Below are positions 45,083 to 55,649 of a stretch of 55,649 bases of DNA, one piece after another (the first letter of the stretch is position 1; every line of letters begins with the position of its first letter). Location: NCBI RefSeq assembly GCF_000275845.1, contig NW_006766916.1:266605-322253 (forward strand), written 5' to 3'. A program made the position numbers and the translations under genes. The DNA is from Dichomitus squalens LYAD-421 SS1. Taxonomy: Eukaryota; Basidiomycota; Agaricomycetes; Polyporales; Polyporaceae. The notes beneath the pieces were generated by a model. It was not told the origin of the DNA and did not search any database. It was given only the letters and a program-made list of their open reading frames with translations.

Positions 45083-45689
45083 GACGGATCAATCCGGGGC
45101 TTCCGAAAGCCCGCAACATGGCTCAGCATCGAGGACCTACTCCACAAGGCATCGCCTCCTGCCGCTCATTAAAGGTCCCACTCATTTACGTAGCATAAAA
45201 TGACATTTTGTGATAAACTCCGTCCATACCCGTCAGGATGGGCTGCACTATCTTCCACCACTTACGCTCCCCACAATTGTCGATCGAATCACAAGCAATA
45301 ACTCATCCTGACGCACTTCTACAGCACCTGTCTACGTGTCTTGTCATGTTACAGTCATTGGTTGTGAAGGACTGTCTCCTGAGTTCTAGCTTGAAGACCT
45401 CACGTATTCCGCATGATGACGCCACGGTGAACATTTCTTCCTTCAACTTGTCTGAACCCGAGTTCTAAATATCCGGTTCCGTGAACTTAGAACCCATTCG
45501 CGATACATAGGTCGCTATATGGAGAGAGCCAGCACAAGTTCCTCCCTCTATACCCAGACCTGTTGCATCCGAGCTTGCGCGGGAGTCCTCTCAGAAACGA
45601 ACAAACGGGAGCACTCGAAACGTTCAAGGAAACGCACACAGATTACTTCTCAGGCTCTTCCACCGCGCTCCTTCGCTCACTAGTGCATG
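45083..45689. other. Convergent region between the DUF6533-type gene and GMC pseudogene 2
   Basis: 3' flank of the DUF6533-type gene. No gene or repeat was recognised. Confidence 0.4.
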
Positions 45690-46850
45690 TGCGGCCAGAG
45701 GATCATGAATGACAGAAAGGTGGTGTACACCCGAACCGCAAAAGGAACGCGCGAGCCAGAAGAGGCGGTATAACTAGACGCGGCAAGACAGAAATAGCCT
45801 GGATACCTAGAGAGGACGAGCAGCTTCATTTGTTCAGCCAGAAGTATCATTGGGACAGGAAACACACAGTCTGCTAGAACTGGGTTTAGGGAAGCCGTGT
45901 CCAGTAGCAGCCTGTGGAGCCCAGGTCGGGTGAACCTGCGCTCCCATCCAGGTAGTACAAAAAAGGCTGTGAGGTGAAGTATTGAAACGCTGCGCACAAA
46001 GATAAGAGAAAGAAACGGACGCACGTGTCATCAGTCGAACTGATTCCGTCGACGGATACTTCATCGATGTGTATGGGCCTGTGCCGAAGAAGCGCTACCT
46101 AAAAATATCGAGCGTCCCGGAGAAGCAGCCCCTAAGACAGTCGTCAGTGGGGCCGGGTTTTGTGCGGGTTGGAATGTGTTCGGATAAAGCGAGCTCCGAG
46201 ACCGATGACGGATATCAGACACAAATGAAGCAATTGGTAGAATGAAGAGACGCCCGACATCATGTTCCGCCCGACCACCGCGACCAGCCCTCTGCCTCAA
46301 GGGCCACCCATTCTTCGAAATCAGTGCTTTCGTGTTCCGAAAATTCCTGTGATTAACGGATCCCGTTCACCCTCCGCAGAACAACGATGGTGGATCGAAG
46401 CGACTGTCGCGCTATATGGTCGAGGTCAACTCATGCGGGAAGAGGACAGTGTGTATAGAAGACGTCTACCATGCTCCTCCTGGAACATCTGTCTTCGGCC
46501 AGTATGTCTCCGTGTCGTCCAACTTGTGAGGACATCGGAAGGGGGAAAGAACAGACATTATAGAATTAAAGTAGGTCATCCTTTTGGTGGGTATGCCGCG
46601 TTGAGACCTGGTGGACTGTTTCGGATACCGGACTATGAGAAAAGTGCTGTACGTACCTCTTGCCAGCTTCAATGAAGAAGACAGTCACACTGCGATCCAC
46701 TGACAATCTGGAGCCGAGTACACATCCGGCTTGAACCTATATAGTCGTCCGACCAACCTCCTCCGATGACGACATAGTTGTATTGGGGCCACGGCGTTGT
46801 TCGTTTACCCGATGATGAGGCCATAGGAGCTAGAATCAAATGAAGGTCGT
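45690..46850 (-). pseudogene. GMC oxidoreductase 2, truncated pseudogene
   Basis: Keeps the start of the FAD domain (TPWPQYNYVVIGGG at about 46790; AGCVLGSRLS...FFIEAGK at about 46690-46735), but intron 1 is shrunk to roughly 30 nt and one base is extra, so GGGTAGC no longer joins cleanly. Further on, pieces matching GMC 4 around 54.5 kb run directly into pieces matching about 53.7 kb, an internal deletion near 46285. The gene then stops at a GFPKPSSS motif (about 45890). From there the sequence is the 3' flank of the other copies (AATAGCCTG...GGACGAGCAGCTTCA), so the last about 780 bp of the gene with both catalytic histidines are gone. No functional oxidase can be made. Confidence 0.8.
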
Positions 46851-48003
46851 GATAACACCTGTTGGCTTTCCGGCAAGTCTTTGCCATCGATGAAATGTCT
46901 TCGTATAGAAACCTTGTACTCACCAGTTCGTACGCTACGCACTTGCAGTGAGATCCCTCGTTCGCCGCCTCTCTTTGCAAGTTAAATACGCCCTGCGGTT
47001 TCGCTCGGGCGGCTCTTGAGCACTACCCCGGATAGCTAGGACGGGGCTAAGTAGTCAGTGAAGTCGGAACTTGGAAGAGTAGCGCAGGTTTGCACGTAAG
47101 CGTGGCGTGGGCCGAGCCGAGCCGCGCCGTTCACGAAGCGCGCGTTCGCTACAGCCTTCCTCCGTCCCACTGGCAGTGGGCACACATTATATACGGTCCT
47201 ATCCCGACGTGCGTCCTTGATTCCCACCGTCTCTGCCCGCCTGCTTCCTTCCGGCAGGTTCGACGTGCCCGCCAACTTCCTGAAGCTTCCTAGCGCAGCA
47301 CTAGCTCCCCGCAACCTGGACATCTCACAATCTGTCCGTCCGCTAGAGTCAGAACACAAGGAAGTCGCAACAATCTATCCAAATCGCTGTGTCCAAAAGT
47401 CATGCACATCCGGGGAATTCCACACACCAGGATTGAATGCGTCACCACATAATTGCGTATCTTGAAGACGAACAAACATTCGGTAGGTAGATTGACCCTA
47501 TGAGCCATCAACGACCGCGTGCTATCTAACGGTTCGTAAGACCTCTGTAGAGCACATGCATTCTGACCGAGCGGGTGCCGCACCTGTGCATGAGCTTCCT
47601 TCCAGAAATGAATCGCTACAGATGGTTACCGCTATAAGTGATAACCCGTTGCACTAGGGGGTTGCCTCTCACTTCAGCCGGAAGACCATGGACGACGGGT
47701 CGGTGATACGCCCATCCAGCAAGAGGCAGGCGCACGTCGTAAGGCGGTCTAACTGGATGCCTGACGACAAAAATAGCCTGTATGTTCAGATAGGACGAGT
47801 GGCTTCATGTTCTCAACACAATGGTTCGTTATAGAGGGAACCACGATAGAGGAACAGTCATAACATTCGGGGAACGCAAGACACGTGGAAGGCGCACGAA
47901 AGACATGCGGCAGAGAGACGTAGCAGGCACAGCAGATATCAAGCCATTGTGAGTCATTCATCGTTCACAGTGCGGGGACAAGGTGGAATACCAGGGACTC
48001 AGC
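46851..48003. other. Duplicated flanks between GMC 2 and GMC 3
   Basis: 46.9-47.5 kb is the 5' flank of GMC 2. It contains a CCGAGCCGAGCCGCGCC block (about 47110) before GAAGCGCGCG that recurs at about 51650 upstream of GMC 3. 47.58-48.0 kb is the 3' flank of GMC 3 and matches 52.1-52.5 kb downstream of GMC 4 (e.g. GATAACCCGTTGCACTAGGG in both). This shows that the repeat unit is the whole gene plus flanks. Confidence 0.65.
47580..48003. repeat. GMC 3' flank, copy matching 52100-52507
   Basis: Shares long blocks with 52100-52507: CTTCCTTCCAGAA, GATAACCCGTTGCACTAGGG, CACTTCAGCCGGAAGACC, AATAGCCTGTA and CATTCGGGGAACGCAAGACA. The stop codons sit 4504 bp apart (48004 and 52508), giving the size of the tandem unit. 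Confidence 0.85.
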
Positions 48004-50471
48004 TCAGGCCTGCGAAGCCTCGAAAGCCTTGATCATGTCCGCCGCCTTCTCGGCCATCGCGACGACGACCGCACACGGATGCCCAGACATTTGGGTGGGG
48101 AACACGGATGCGTCCACGCAGCGCAAACCAGCGATGCCGTGTACGCGCAGCGAGGGGTCCACAACGCTCTCGTCTGATGACTTGCCCATCCGAGCAGACG
48201 AGACCTGTGCATCCATCGTGTGTCGTGATCGCCATTAGGTGCAGTGCCAGACAAGAAAGGAAGCGAACGACGCAAAAGCGTAACTTCCATGAGCAACGGG
48301 CGGTAGAAGCTTAGCGGGGATACGTACCGGGTTCCAAGCTGGCACCGCAGTGCGGCGCAGCATCTCCTTAATCTCGCGGTCGGTGATCTGTGCCGAGCAG
48401 CAGCACTCAGCACGTTGGTCTGGGCTGCACCACCAAAGAGCGAAGGGTTAGTCACTCACCCTACTGGGGTCAGTTACGCCCGGCCATCACGAGCTCGACG
48501 GGTTTATGTTGCTGGGCTTCCGATCGAGCTTCGATGCCACCGGATCTGTATGCGCGATGCGGAGAAGGAGGCGAACACCGCGAACGAGGACGTTCACGTC
48601 GCACTCCGTTGACGGATAGCTATCGCAGCCGCAGCCGTATCACGTCAGCCCAAACCCACAGTAGAGCAGATTCCGATCCAAACGCACTTCGGGTCGATAA
48701 GGGGCGTATCCCAGATACTGTTGGACTTCAGCGTGATCTGGCCCCTGCTCTCAGGCTTCAATGCCACCGCTGAGAACGTCACCCCATCCGTGCTAGAATT
48801 AGATTTAGGGAAGCCGTGTTCAAAACAGCCTGTGGAGAGCCTGGACCAGGAGCGTGGTCGTTCACGCGCACGGGTGAACCTGCGCCCTCGTTTAGGTAGT
48901 ACGTGAAGGCTGTGAGGTGAAGCAGTGAAACGCTGTGCATATTGAGAAGAGAAGGAAACGAACGCACGTGGTATCCGTAGAACGCACCTTGATGCCGTCG
49001 ACGAATACTGCGTTGACGCGTAGGGACCTCTGCCGAAGAACGCCACCTGGACATCTCGAGCGTCCCCGAGCTCAAGCCCCAAAAGAAGTCGCAAGTGAGG
49101 CCGGGCTTCGTGCGGAATGGAATACATCGCCGGACGAATTGTATTGCGATTGGACATATGGATGGAATATATCACAAACATCAGACGAAACTGAAGCAGT
49201 TGGCAGATTCGAGGAGACGCACATCGATCACGTTCCGTGCCACATCCGGGAGGTTCTTCACGACCGGAATGTTGAGCTTCTGGAGGCCTTCCTCAGGGCC
49301 CACCCCGGAAAGTATGAGAAGCTGCAGCGTCCCGACAGCGCCCGTGCAGAGAATCACTTCGCGGTTCACTCCAGTGAAGTAGAGCTGAGTGCAGTAGAGC
49401 TGAGCGCTGGGCCCTGTCCCCAACTGGACGCCAATGGCACGAGATGACTAGCTTAGAGGAGTCGTATCCGCGAACACGAGCCTCTCTATCATGATCTCGG
49501 TGGCGACAGTTAAGTTCGGCCTTTTGAGCATGTCGTCTGTAAGACAAGCTGTCCCTGTGAAGTTTCCTAGGCTGATTTCAGTCATCTTGAATTCAAGAAA
49601 TTCTAAAGAAAGTGGAGATGAAGCTCACTTCTACGATGCGGGTCGACAGTACGCATGAGTTGTACGACACCAAACCGACCGCCTGCGTTTATGTCGCTGC
49701 ATTGCGATCAATCAGACGTCGGATAGGCAGCGACGAAAGATGCACTCAATGTCTTTCAAGCCTTCTTCCTTGAAGGCTTCGATGGCATAGTCATTGATAG
49801 ACTGGCGAAAGGTTTCAGTAAGACACTGTTAGGGCAAAGCGAAGTGTCGTAATCACCGCAGTCTCCCATGGGAAGCCCGTCCACACAGGGTCATACGCTC
49901 TATACTTTGAGGGGTTCACCCTGGGATGCTTGAGACTCGGATGAGATTCCTCCTTCTCCAAGAAGTACCTGCAGAGATTGAGACGAATCCCAGCCAGAAC
50001 AGAGACGAGAATTCGGGCGTACAGGTTGAAGTCCGCTTGCGACCAGCCTTCTGCCTTAAGAGCCATTCATTCGTCGAGATCTGTGCCTCCGTGTTACAAG
50101 CGATACCAGCATAGACGAGCCCGCTCACCATCGGGGGAGCGCATAGAAGCACCCGCCGTGCTATATGGCCGAGGTCGACTCAGGCCGGAAGAGAACAGTA
50201 TGTACACAAAACAGTTACCTCGTTTCTCCTGAAGTGTTTGGCTTCCGACAGTGCGCCTCCATATTGTTCAGCTACCTCTGCTGAAGTTGAAAGAGGAAAC
50301 GACAGATATATTAGTGAAAAAGCATCTGGGAGGGGATATCGCCTTGAGTCCTGGTAGAATGACCAGAATGGCGGTCGAGGTGGAATGTATTACCTCTTGC
50401 CAGCTTCGATGAGCCGGACCGTCACCTTGCGATGCTCTGACAGTCTGCAGGGGAGTACGCATCCGGCTGTA

Positions 50472-51263
50472 CTGGACGACTTTCCATAAGGATCTACGGC
50501 TCTACGGACGTCCGTAGTCTATGCACGCTATACTCGGGCAGGACGGAAAACGATGGTATTGGGCGCGCGCTACGGAAGCTGCGCGGGACCACCGAGTCCG
50601 TGTCGCCACCGCTCTCTCGCGCGACCGGTGGGCCGAGCTCAAGCCGGCGGAAGGCGAATGTACCTGATACATGAGACGTAGCTAAGCGAGACCAAAAATG
50701 GGGCAGCGGAAGGGTGGGTGCAAAAACGAAAGCTCGAGGAGCGCGAGCTCCCGAAGGGCGAGGGGACGAGGATCCTGGGCTGCGAGCCCTTAACCTATAT
50801 ACTACTAGAGACAAAGCAGATGTAAAGCGGCGAGGGGGTGGCACGAGTTACGCTGTCATAGACCCTGGACAATAATCATTGTCCAAAACAATTTCTAGGC
50901 GGGGTTTGAAACAGTCTGTGGATCTTGGGCGCTAAACAAGCGGCATGTTATGCTCATCATCAGCACGTGACTGGAGTGGCTTATGTCATGTCTGTATTTG
51001 GCATGCAGTTCGCTTTGTCATGATGGCTCCTTCCTTTCTCGTGGTCACGGCACCGTATGCCGAGGTCTACGGACTGTCTACGGCCTGTTAGAGATTTAGA
51101 AAGGGGGGTCGGACCCCCCTCCTAGATTTTGACGTCCGTATCCTAAATTTCATCAGCGGAGTTCAGATCTGGTGTCGGCAACACTGCCCCTTGCCCAAAT
51201 CGGTCTGTTTAGAGATTTACGGACGTCCGTAGAGCCGTAGATAGCTTATGGAAAGTCATCCAC
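50472..51263. mobile_element. Inverted-repeat (TIR) element inserted in intron 1 of GMC 3
   Basis: Left end CTGGACGACTTTCCATAAG, then ATCTACGGCTCTACGGACGT and CCGTA. The right end (51219-51263) is the reverse complement with two or three mismatches (GTGGATGACTTTCCATAAG...). The terminal repeat is about 45 bp. It contains the 16-bp palindrome CTACGGACGTCCGTAG (left, 50502-50517; right copy about 51219-51234). TA flanks both ends (50470-50471, 51264-51265), suggesting a TA target site, although the exact pre-insertion sequence is uncertain. Internal repeats of GTTAGAGATTTA (about 51088 and 51208) and a GGGGGGTC/GACCCCCC palindrome lie inside. No transposase is encoded. Confidence 0.7.
51102..51120. 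repeat. 19-bp near-perfect palindrome inside the GMC 3 insertion
   Basis: AGGGGGGTC-G-GACCCCCCT: a 9-bp stem either side of one central base. It lies in the right third of the TIR element and could extrude or form a transcript hairpin. Confidence 0.9.
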
Positions 51264-51380
51264 TATATAGTCGGCGAATCAACCTCAGCCGATGGCGATG
51301 TAGTTGTATTCGGGCCACGAGTTTTGTTCCTCCGGTGGTAGAGGGACAGAAGCTTAAATTGAAGGAGAATCACCTCCATC

Positions 51381-52507
51381 TAGACCTCTGGTCGTACGTG
51401 ATATGGCCCTTTAGCTTTCCGGCACTTCGTGGGCGATCATGCTCGATCTTTGCCGTCATCGATGTTTTCGTATGGAAGCGCTGTACTCACGGATTTGTAC
51501 GGTACGCGTTCACAGCCAGATCCTTCCTTCGCCGCCTCTCTTCTCCAGCCAAACGTGGCGGGCATTCTCGTTCGCGCTCTTGGGCATTACCCATAGTATA
51601 TTAGTGTAGTAGTTGGAAGAGTAGCACAGTGTAAGTACAGCACGGCCCGAGCCGAGCCGGGCCGAGCTGTTCCCGAAGCGCGCGTTTACCGGCACCTTTG
51701 GACCACGCATTCTATCCCATTCAGGTCCTCAGCCTCAGCACCCACCTAGCTCCCTTGCGGCAGGTGCAACGTGTCCGCCAACCTGAACCTTTCTGACCCA
51801 GAACCCTGCGCATGCGCTGTCTACAACTTGAAGTCGCTCACATGCTAGACTCAATACACGGACGTCGCTGTGTCTCGCAACGATGCACATCCAAGCACCA
51901 CTACACAACATTATTGAATGCGTCATCGCATAACTGCTCATCCATCAAAAATGATCCACCAGAAACATCTCGCCTCGAAGCCAAGCTCCGTCCAATGAAC
52001 GCTGGTCGTCCCAGCTTGAAGGGGAACGCATGCAATTCGTCCACGTGCCACGCAATGGTTCGTAACAACTCTATCAGCACGGGCTTTTTGACTGAGGGGG
52101 TGCCGCACCTGTGTGAAAGTTTCCTTCCAGAAGTGAATCGAGTGATAACCCGTTGCACTAGGGAGTTGCCCCTCACTTCAGCCGGAAGACCCTGGACGAC
52201 CGCTCGATGACACGCCCAGACAGCCAGAGGCACGCGCACGTCGGAAGGCGGTTTTACTGGATGCCGGACGACATAAATAGCCTGTAGGTTCAGATAGGAC
52301 GAGCGGCTTCAAGTAACCAAGAAAACGGTGCGATATAAAGGGAATCATAAGAAACGTACAGTCCTAACATTCGGGGAACGCAAGACACGTGGAAGGCGCA
52401 CAAACGATATGCGGCAGAGACACGTAGCAGACACAGGAGATATCAAGCCATTGTGAGTCACTCATCGTTCGCAGTGCGGGGACAAGGTGGAATGCCAGGC
52501 ACTCAGC
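51381..52507. other. Duplicated flanks between GMC 3 and GMC 4
   Basis: 5' flank of GMC 3, with the GCCGAGCCGGGCCGAGC block near 51650 matching that upstream of GMC 2. Then the 3' flank of GMC 4 (52.1-52.5 kb), matching 47.58-48.0 kb. No additional gene. Confidence 0.6.
52100..52507. repeat. GMC 3' flank, copy matching 47580-48003
   Basis: Second copy of the flank described at 47580-48003. It runs straight into the C-terminal exon of GMC 4. Conservation of non-coding flank indicates a comparatively recent tandem duplication of about 4.5 kb. Confidence 0.85.
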
Positions 52508-55201
52508 TCAGGCCCGCGAGGCCTCGGAAGCCTTGATCATGTCCGCCGCCTTCTCGGCCATCGCGACGACGACCGCGCATGGATGCCCAGACACCTGGGT
52601 AGGGAACACGGATGCGTCCACGCAGCGTAGGCCGGCGATGCCGTGCACGCGCAGCGACGGGTCCACAACGCTATCGTCTGGCGACTTGCCCATCCGGGCA
52701 GACGAGACCTAAACGCATCATGTGTCGTGCGCCGTTCCGTAGGACCAGACCAAGAAGCGTGCCAAGTACATCATCCTATAAGCAGCATACAGGAAAAGCA
52801 GAGCAGCAATACGTACCGGGTGCCAGGCCGGCACGGCGGTGCGGCGCAGCATTTCCTTTATCTCGCGGTCGGTGATCTGTGCAGTGTGCCAGCGCAGTAG
52901 CAGCAATGTTCAGCGTGTTGGTCTAGGCTGTGCGAACAACTAGCATGCGGATGAGCACTCGCCTTGTTTGGATCGGCCACCCCAGGCCACCACGGGCTGG
53001 ACGGGTCGATAGAAGTAGCCTTGAGGTCGAGCTTTGATGCTACCGGATCCGTGTGGGCGAGGCGGAGAAGAAGGCGGACGCCGCGAACGAGGACGTTCAT
53101 GTCGCTCTCGGTGGACAGATAGCTATCACCGTGATACCATGTAAGTGCATATCCAGGCTACAAAGCGTGCAGCGTTTCGACGTACTTCGGGTCGATGATA
53201 GGCGCATCCCAGACGCTATTAGACTTGAGCGTGATCTGGCCCCTGCTCTCAGGCTTCAATGCTACCGCTGAGAACGTCACCCCATCCGTGCTAGAACTAG
53301 GTTGGGGGAAGCCGCGTCCAAAAACGGCCTGTGGGGACCACAGTAGCTCCAGGTCGGGCCCCCCTGGGCCGGAAGCGTGGTCATTCACGGGTGCACCGGC
53401 ACTCCCGTCCACGTAGTAGGGAAGGCTATGCGGAGATACGGTGAGACCCTGCGCAGAATGGAGCCAGAAGAACGGAAACGTACGCGCTATCCGTAGACCT
53501 GACGAATGCCGTCGAAGAGTATTGCATCGACGCATAAGGGCCTGTCCCGAGGAAGCGCCATCGGAGCATCTCGAGCGTTCCAGAAATCAAGCCCCGGAGG
53601 AAGTCGTAGGTAAGGCCCGGCTTCGTGCGCACAGGAATTGGGCCAGACGAAACATGCTGTGGACGTGAAAATTTTTAAGACGCAGTTGAAGCACTTCGCA
53701 CGATCAAGGAAACGCACATCGATCACGTTTCGCCCCACCGCAGGCAGGTTCTTAATGACAGGAATGTTGAGCTTTTGGAGATCTTCTTCAGGGCCCAGGC
53801 CGGAAAGCATGAGAAGCTGAGGCGTGCCAACCGTACCGGCACAGAGGATGACGTCGCGGTTCACCCCAGTGCAGTACAGCTCGGCGTTTGGTCCCGTCCG
53901 CAGCTCGACACCGACCACCTGGGGCGGCTGACCTTGAGGAGTAGCGTCGGCGAACACGAGTCTCTCGACCATGATCTCGGTGGCGACAGTGAGATTCGGT
54001 CTCTTGAGTATCTCGTCTGTGCAGTAGGCAGTCCGAGTGGAGCTTCCTGAGTCCAAATCAGAAATTCGGACTGTCCAGAGCTGCGGTACAACTCACTGCG
54101 ACCATCAGAGTCAATAGTCCCGAGGAGTCGTGTGACTCCAAGCTGGCCTCGGCCTGCATTGATATCGCTGCAGGATGATCAGTCCAACATCGTGGGAACA
54201 ACCTGGACGAGCGTACTCGATGTTCTTCATGCCTACTTCCCTACACGCTTCTATGATATAATCGTTGACGGGCTAGACAGATTTGAGTGAGGTACACTCA
54301 GAGCGCACTGTCTTATTCACCGCTGTCTCCAATGGGAACCCTGTCTGCCAAGGACCATACGCCCCATGGTCTGCGGGATTGACTCTAGGGTGCTTGGGGC
54401 TTGGGTGAAATGCTTCCGCTTTCAAGAAATACCTAAGGACGTTGAGAATCGTCTGCCTGCATGATGCAGGAAACGTTCACGTACGGTTTCAACTCCGCAT
54501 ATGACCAGCCTTCTGCTCCGTTGGCCACCCAATCATCAAAATCTGCGCACTGATGTTAAAATGACCTCATTCGCGGACGGAATTCGTTCACCTTCGGGAA
54601 AGCACCGATGGTAGATTGACGCATTCGTCGCACTAGGTAGCTGATATCAACTACGGTACAACAGAAAGTGGACGAAGACTACTGTACCTCGTTCCTCCCA
54701 GTAGCTTGCCTCTCGGCCAATATGTCTCCCTTCCATCCAAGTGACTTTGAGGGCTGTTTTGGGTAGGACATAAGACGAAGGAAAATGAAAACAAATCAAG
54801 GCAATATACATCGTCTGTGAGTCCCAGTCACGCTTGCTCCGAAAGAGGCTGGTAAATGCGTACGGAATCTGAGTTGGTACGTCCCCCTGAGAGCTAGTGG
54901 CGTTTTTTAGATGTAGGGAGTTCGGAAAAATTGGTGTACGCACTCTTTTCCAGCTTCGATAAGCAGAACTGTGTTGTTGGGATCCTCCGACAACCTGGCG
55001 GCCAGGACACATCCTGCTGTGCCTACGTTACTTGTCATCAACGTATTCGTCATGCGTTGAAATAGTGTCTGCTCACGAACCTCCTCCAATTATGATGTAG
55101 TCATATTTCGGCCATGGTTTGTCTTCGCGTTGTTGCGATGCTACGGGAACGGCAATGAGACGAGGATTGCCCGGTTGTACCTGGGAAGAGGAGTGGCCCA
55201 T
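52508..55201 (-). CDS. GMC oxidoreductase 4 (aryl-alcohol oxidase-like, AA3 family)
   Basis: Intact paralogue of GMC 1 with the same exon layout. The start at 55201 gives MGHSSSQV (MGxxxS myristoylation-like, no signal peptide), then KPWPKYDYIIIGGG, GTAGCVLAARLSEDPNNTVL and LIEAGK, DVPTQIPYAFTSLFRS, GMC signature 1 ETYWPRGKLLGGT with SATNASIYHRC, KHPRVNPADHGAYGPWQTGF, signature 2 GTVGTPQLLMLSGLGPEEDL, GPYASMQYSSTAFVRS, the LPYYVDGSAGAPVNDH loop, VADPNK, TDREIKEMLRRTAVPAWHP, VSSARMGKSPDDSVVDPSL and SGHPCAVVVAMAE. Both active-site histidines are present. Every splice junction that I followed keeps frame. The intron after VADPNK again begins GC (52962-52961, AAG|GCGAGT). It should oxidise a primary or aryl alcohol with FAD; substrate and acceptor unknown. 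Confidence 0.9.
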
Positions 55202-55649
55202 GATTCGAGCACAGTGATGGTGTTGTCACTAGTATTTGAGAGTATGCGAGGTCAGTGGGAGGCGGAGGAACCTACGACGACAGGATTGGAAGAACAGCAT
55301 AATATGGAATGGGAGGTAGTCGCGGTAACTTACTTGGGCGCTTAAGAACTCGATACCATTAATGGCAGCGAAGCACTCCAGACTCGACCTAAGTCAAGTC
55401 GCAAGTACGCCCGCTGAGCTGTAACACACGACGGGCATTGGCCAATGCCCCGGACCCAAACTGGGACAGAGAAATGGCCTGGGAATGGATGCCTGTCACA
55501 GGTGATGTCCCAAAGCCTAGCTCCGGACCCGAGCCAGCCGGCGCTCTGATACCAGAAACAGGATGTTGGCGCTCGAGACCATCCAAAAAAGGAGCAAAAC
55601 CGCTGATGTCATATGGTTTGTCAGCCTCAATATTCCTTTCTGGTATTAG
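55202..55649. other. 5' flank of GMC 4
   Basis: Promoter side of GMC 4 to the window end. No other feature is recognised. Confidence 0.4.

Larger units (their letters stand above)
48004..51380 (-). pseudogene. GMC oxidoreductase 3, disrupted pseudogene
   Basis: Nearly full-length relative of GMC 1 and 4, broken in several ways. The first coding exon (about 51290-51380; EEQNSWPEYNYIAIG) has TGA at 51287-51285 inside the FAD glycine motif. An inverted-repeat element of about 790 bp lies between this exon and the next one (AGCVLPCRLSEHRKVTVRLI, about 50390-50460). Around 49447-49449 a TAG stop and a frameshift replace the conserved TPQGQPP segment. An in-frame insertion repeats QLYCT (about 49380). 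The C-terminal half still carries GVGPEEGLQKLNIPVVKNLP, SSARMGKSSDESVVDPSLRV and SGHPCAVVV, ending at 48004. It retains a normal GT donor at the intron where copies 1 and 4 have GC. Confidence 0.85.

Noticed and set aside
50494..50844. 116-codon minus-strand Arg/Ser/Pro-rich frame inside the GMC 3 insertion
   Set aside because: No domain, compositionally biased, overlaps the terminal inverted repeat; the element is non-coding as far as I can see.

Overview
The window reads as nuclear DNA of a basidiomycete fungus, most likely a wood-decay Agaricomycete (Polyporales-like). Genes are split by many short introns (about 50-70 nt), mostly GT-AG with pyrimidine-rich acceptors. Families typical of that group are present: GMC oxidoreductases in tandem, a DUF6533-type membrane protein, Cys-rich single-pass membrane proteins and a Kre9/KNH-like wall protein. 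I found no rRNA, tRNA, CRISPR or bacterial-type operon. All exon models below come from reading splice sites by eye and checking that phases join.

Left third (1-12.4 kb): after about 3 kb with no convincing gene come housekeeping and stress genes. These are a Rex1-type DEDDh RNA exonuclease (minus), a secreted GH13 alpha-amylase with a probable GPI-anchor signal (plus), a 708-bp TIR element (MITE-like), and a divergent pair of small heat-shock proteins. The minus-strand sHSP appears twice, in two identical blocks either side of a run of 141 Ns. This is best explained as two overlapping contig ends that were not merged.

Middle (13-38 kb): a membrane-protein neighbourhood. Four paralogous seven-TM proteins (A at 13.2 kb, B at 18.2 kb, C at 33.0 kb, D at 36.4 kb, all plus strand) share the same four-exon structure with intron phases 0, 2, 1. 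Between them lie a broken Kre9-like single-TM gene (15.3-16.8 kb) and two copies of a Cys-rich single-TM protein gene (minus). Those two sit inside a segmental duplication of about 5 kb (20.7-25.8 and 26.6-31.4 kb). One copy of the duplication carries a 14-bp minisatellite of 15 units that the other lacks.

Right third (39.8-55.2 kb): four GMC oxidoreductase copies on the minus strand, with a DUF6533-type membrane protein between the first and second. Copies 1 and 4 look intact (about 617 codons, both GMC signatures, both active-site histidines). Copy 2 has lost an internal block and its whole catalytic C-terminus. Copy 3 has a stop in the FAD glycine motif, a second stop plus frameshift, and a roughly 790-bp inverted-repeat element in its first intron. 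The intact copies have no signal peptide but begin with MGxxSS, an N-myristoylation-like start.

The genes do not form one metabolic pathway. The common theme from 13 kb onward is cell-surface or membrane proteins plus flavin oxidases evolving by tandem duplication and decay, as in accessory or subtelomeric fungal regions. The best candidates for undescribed biology are the 7-TM paralogue array and the apparently membrane-targeted GMC oxidoreductases.
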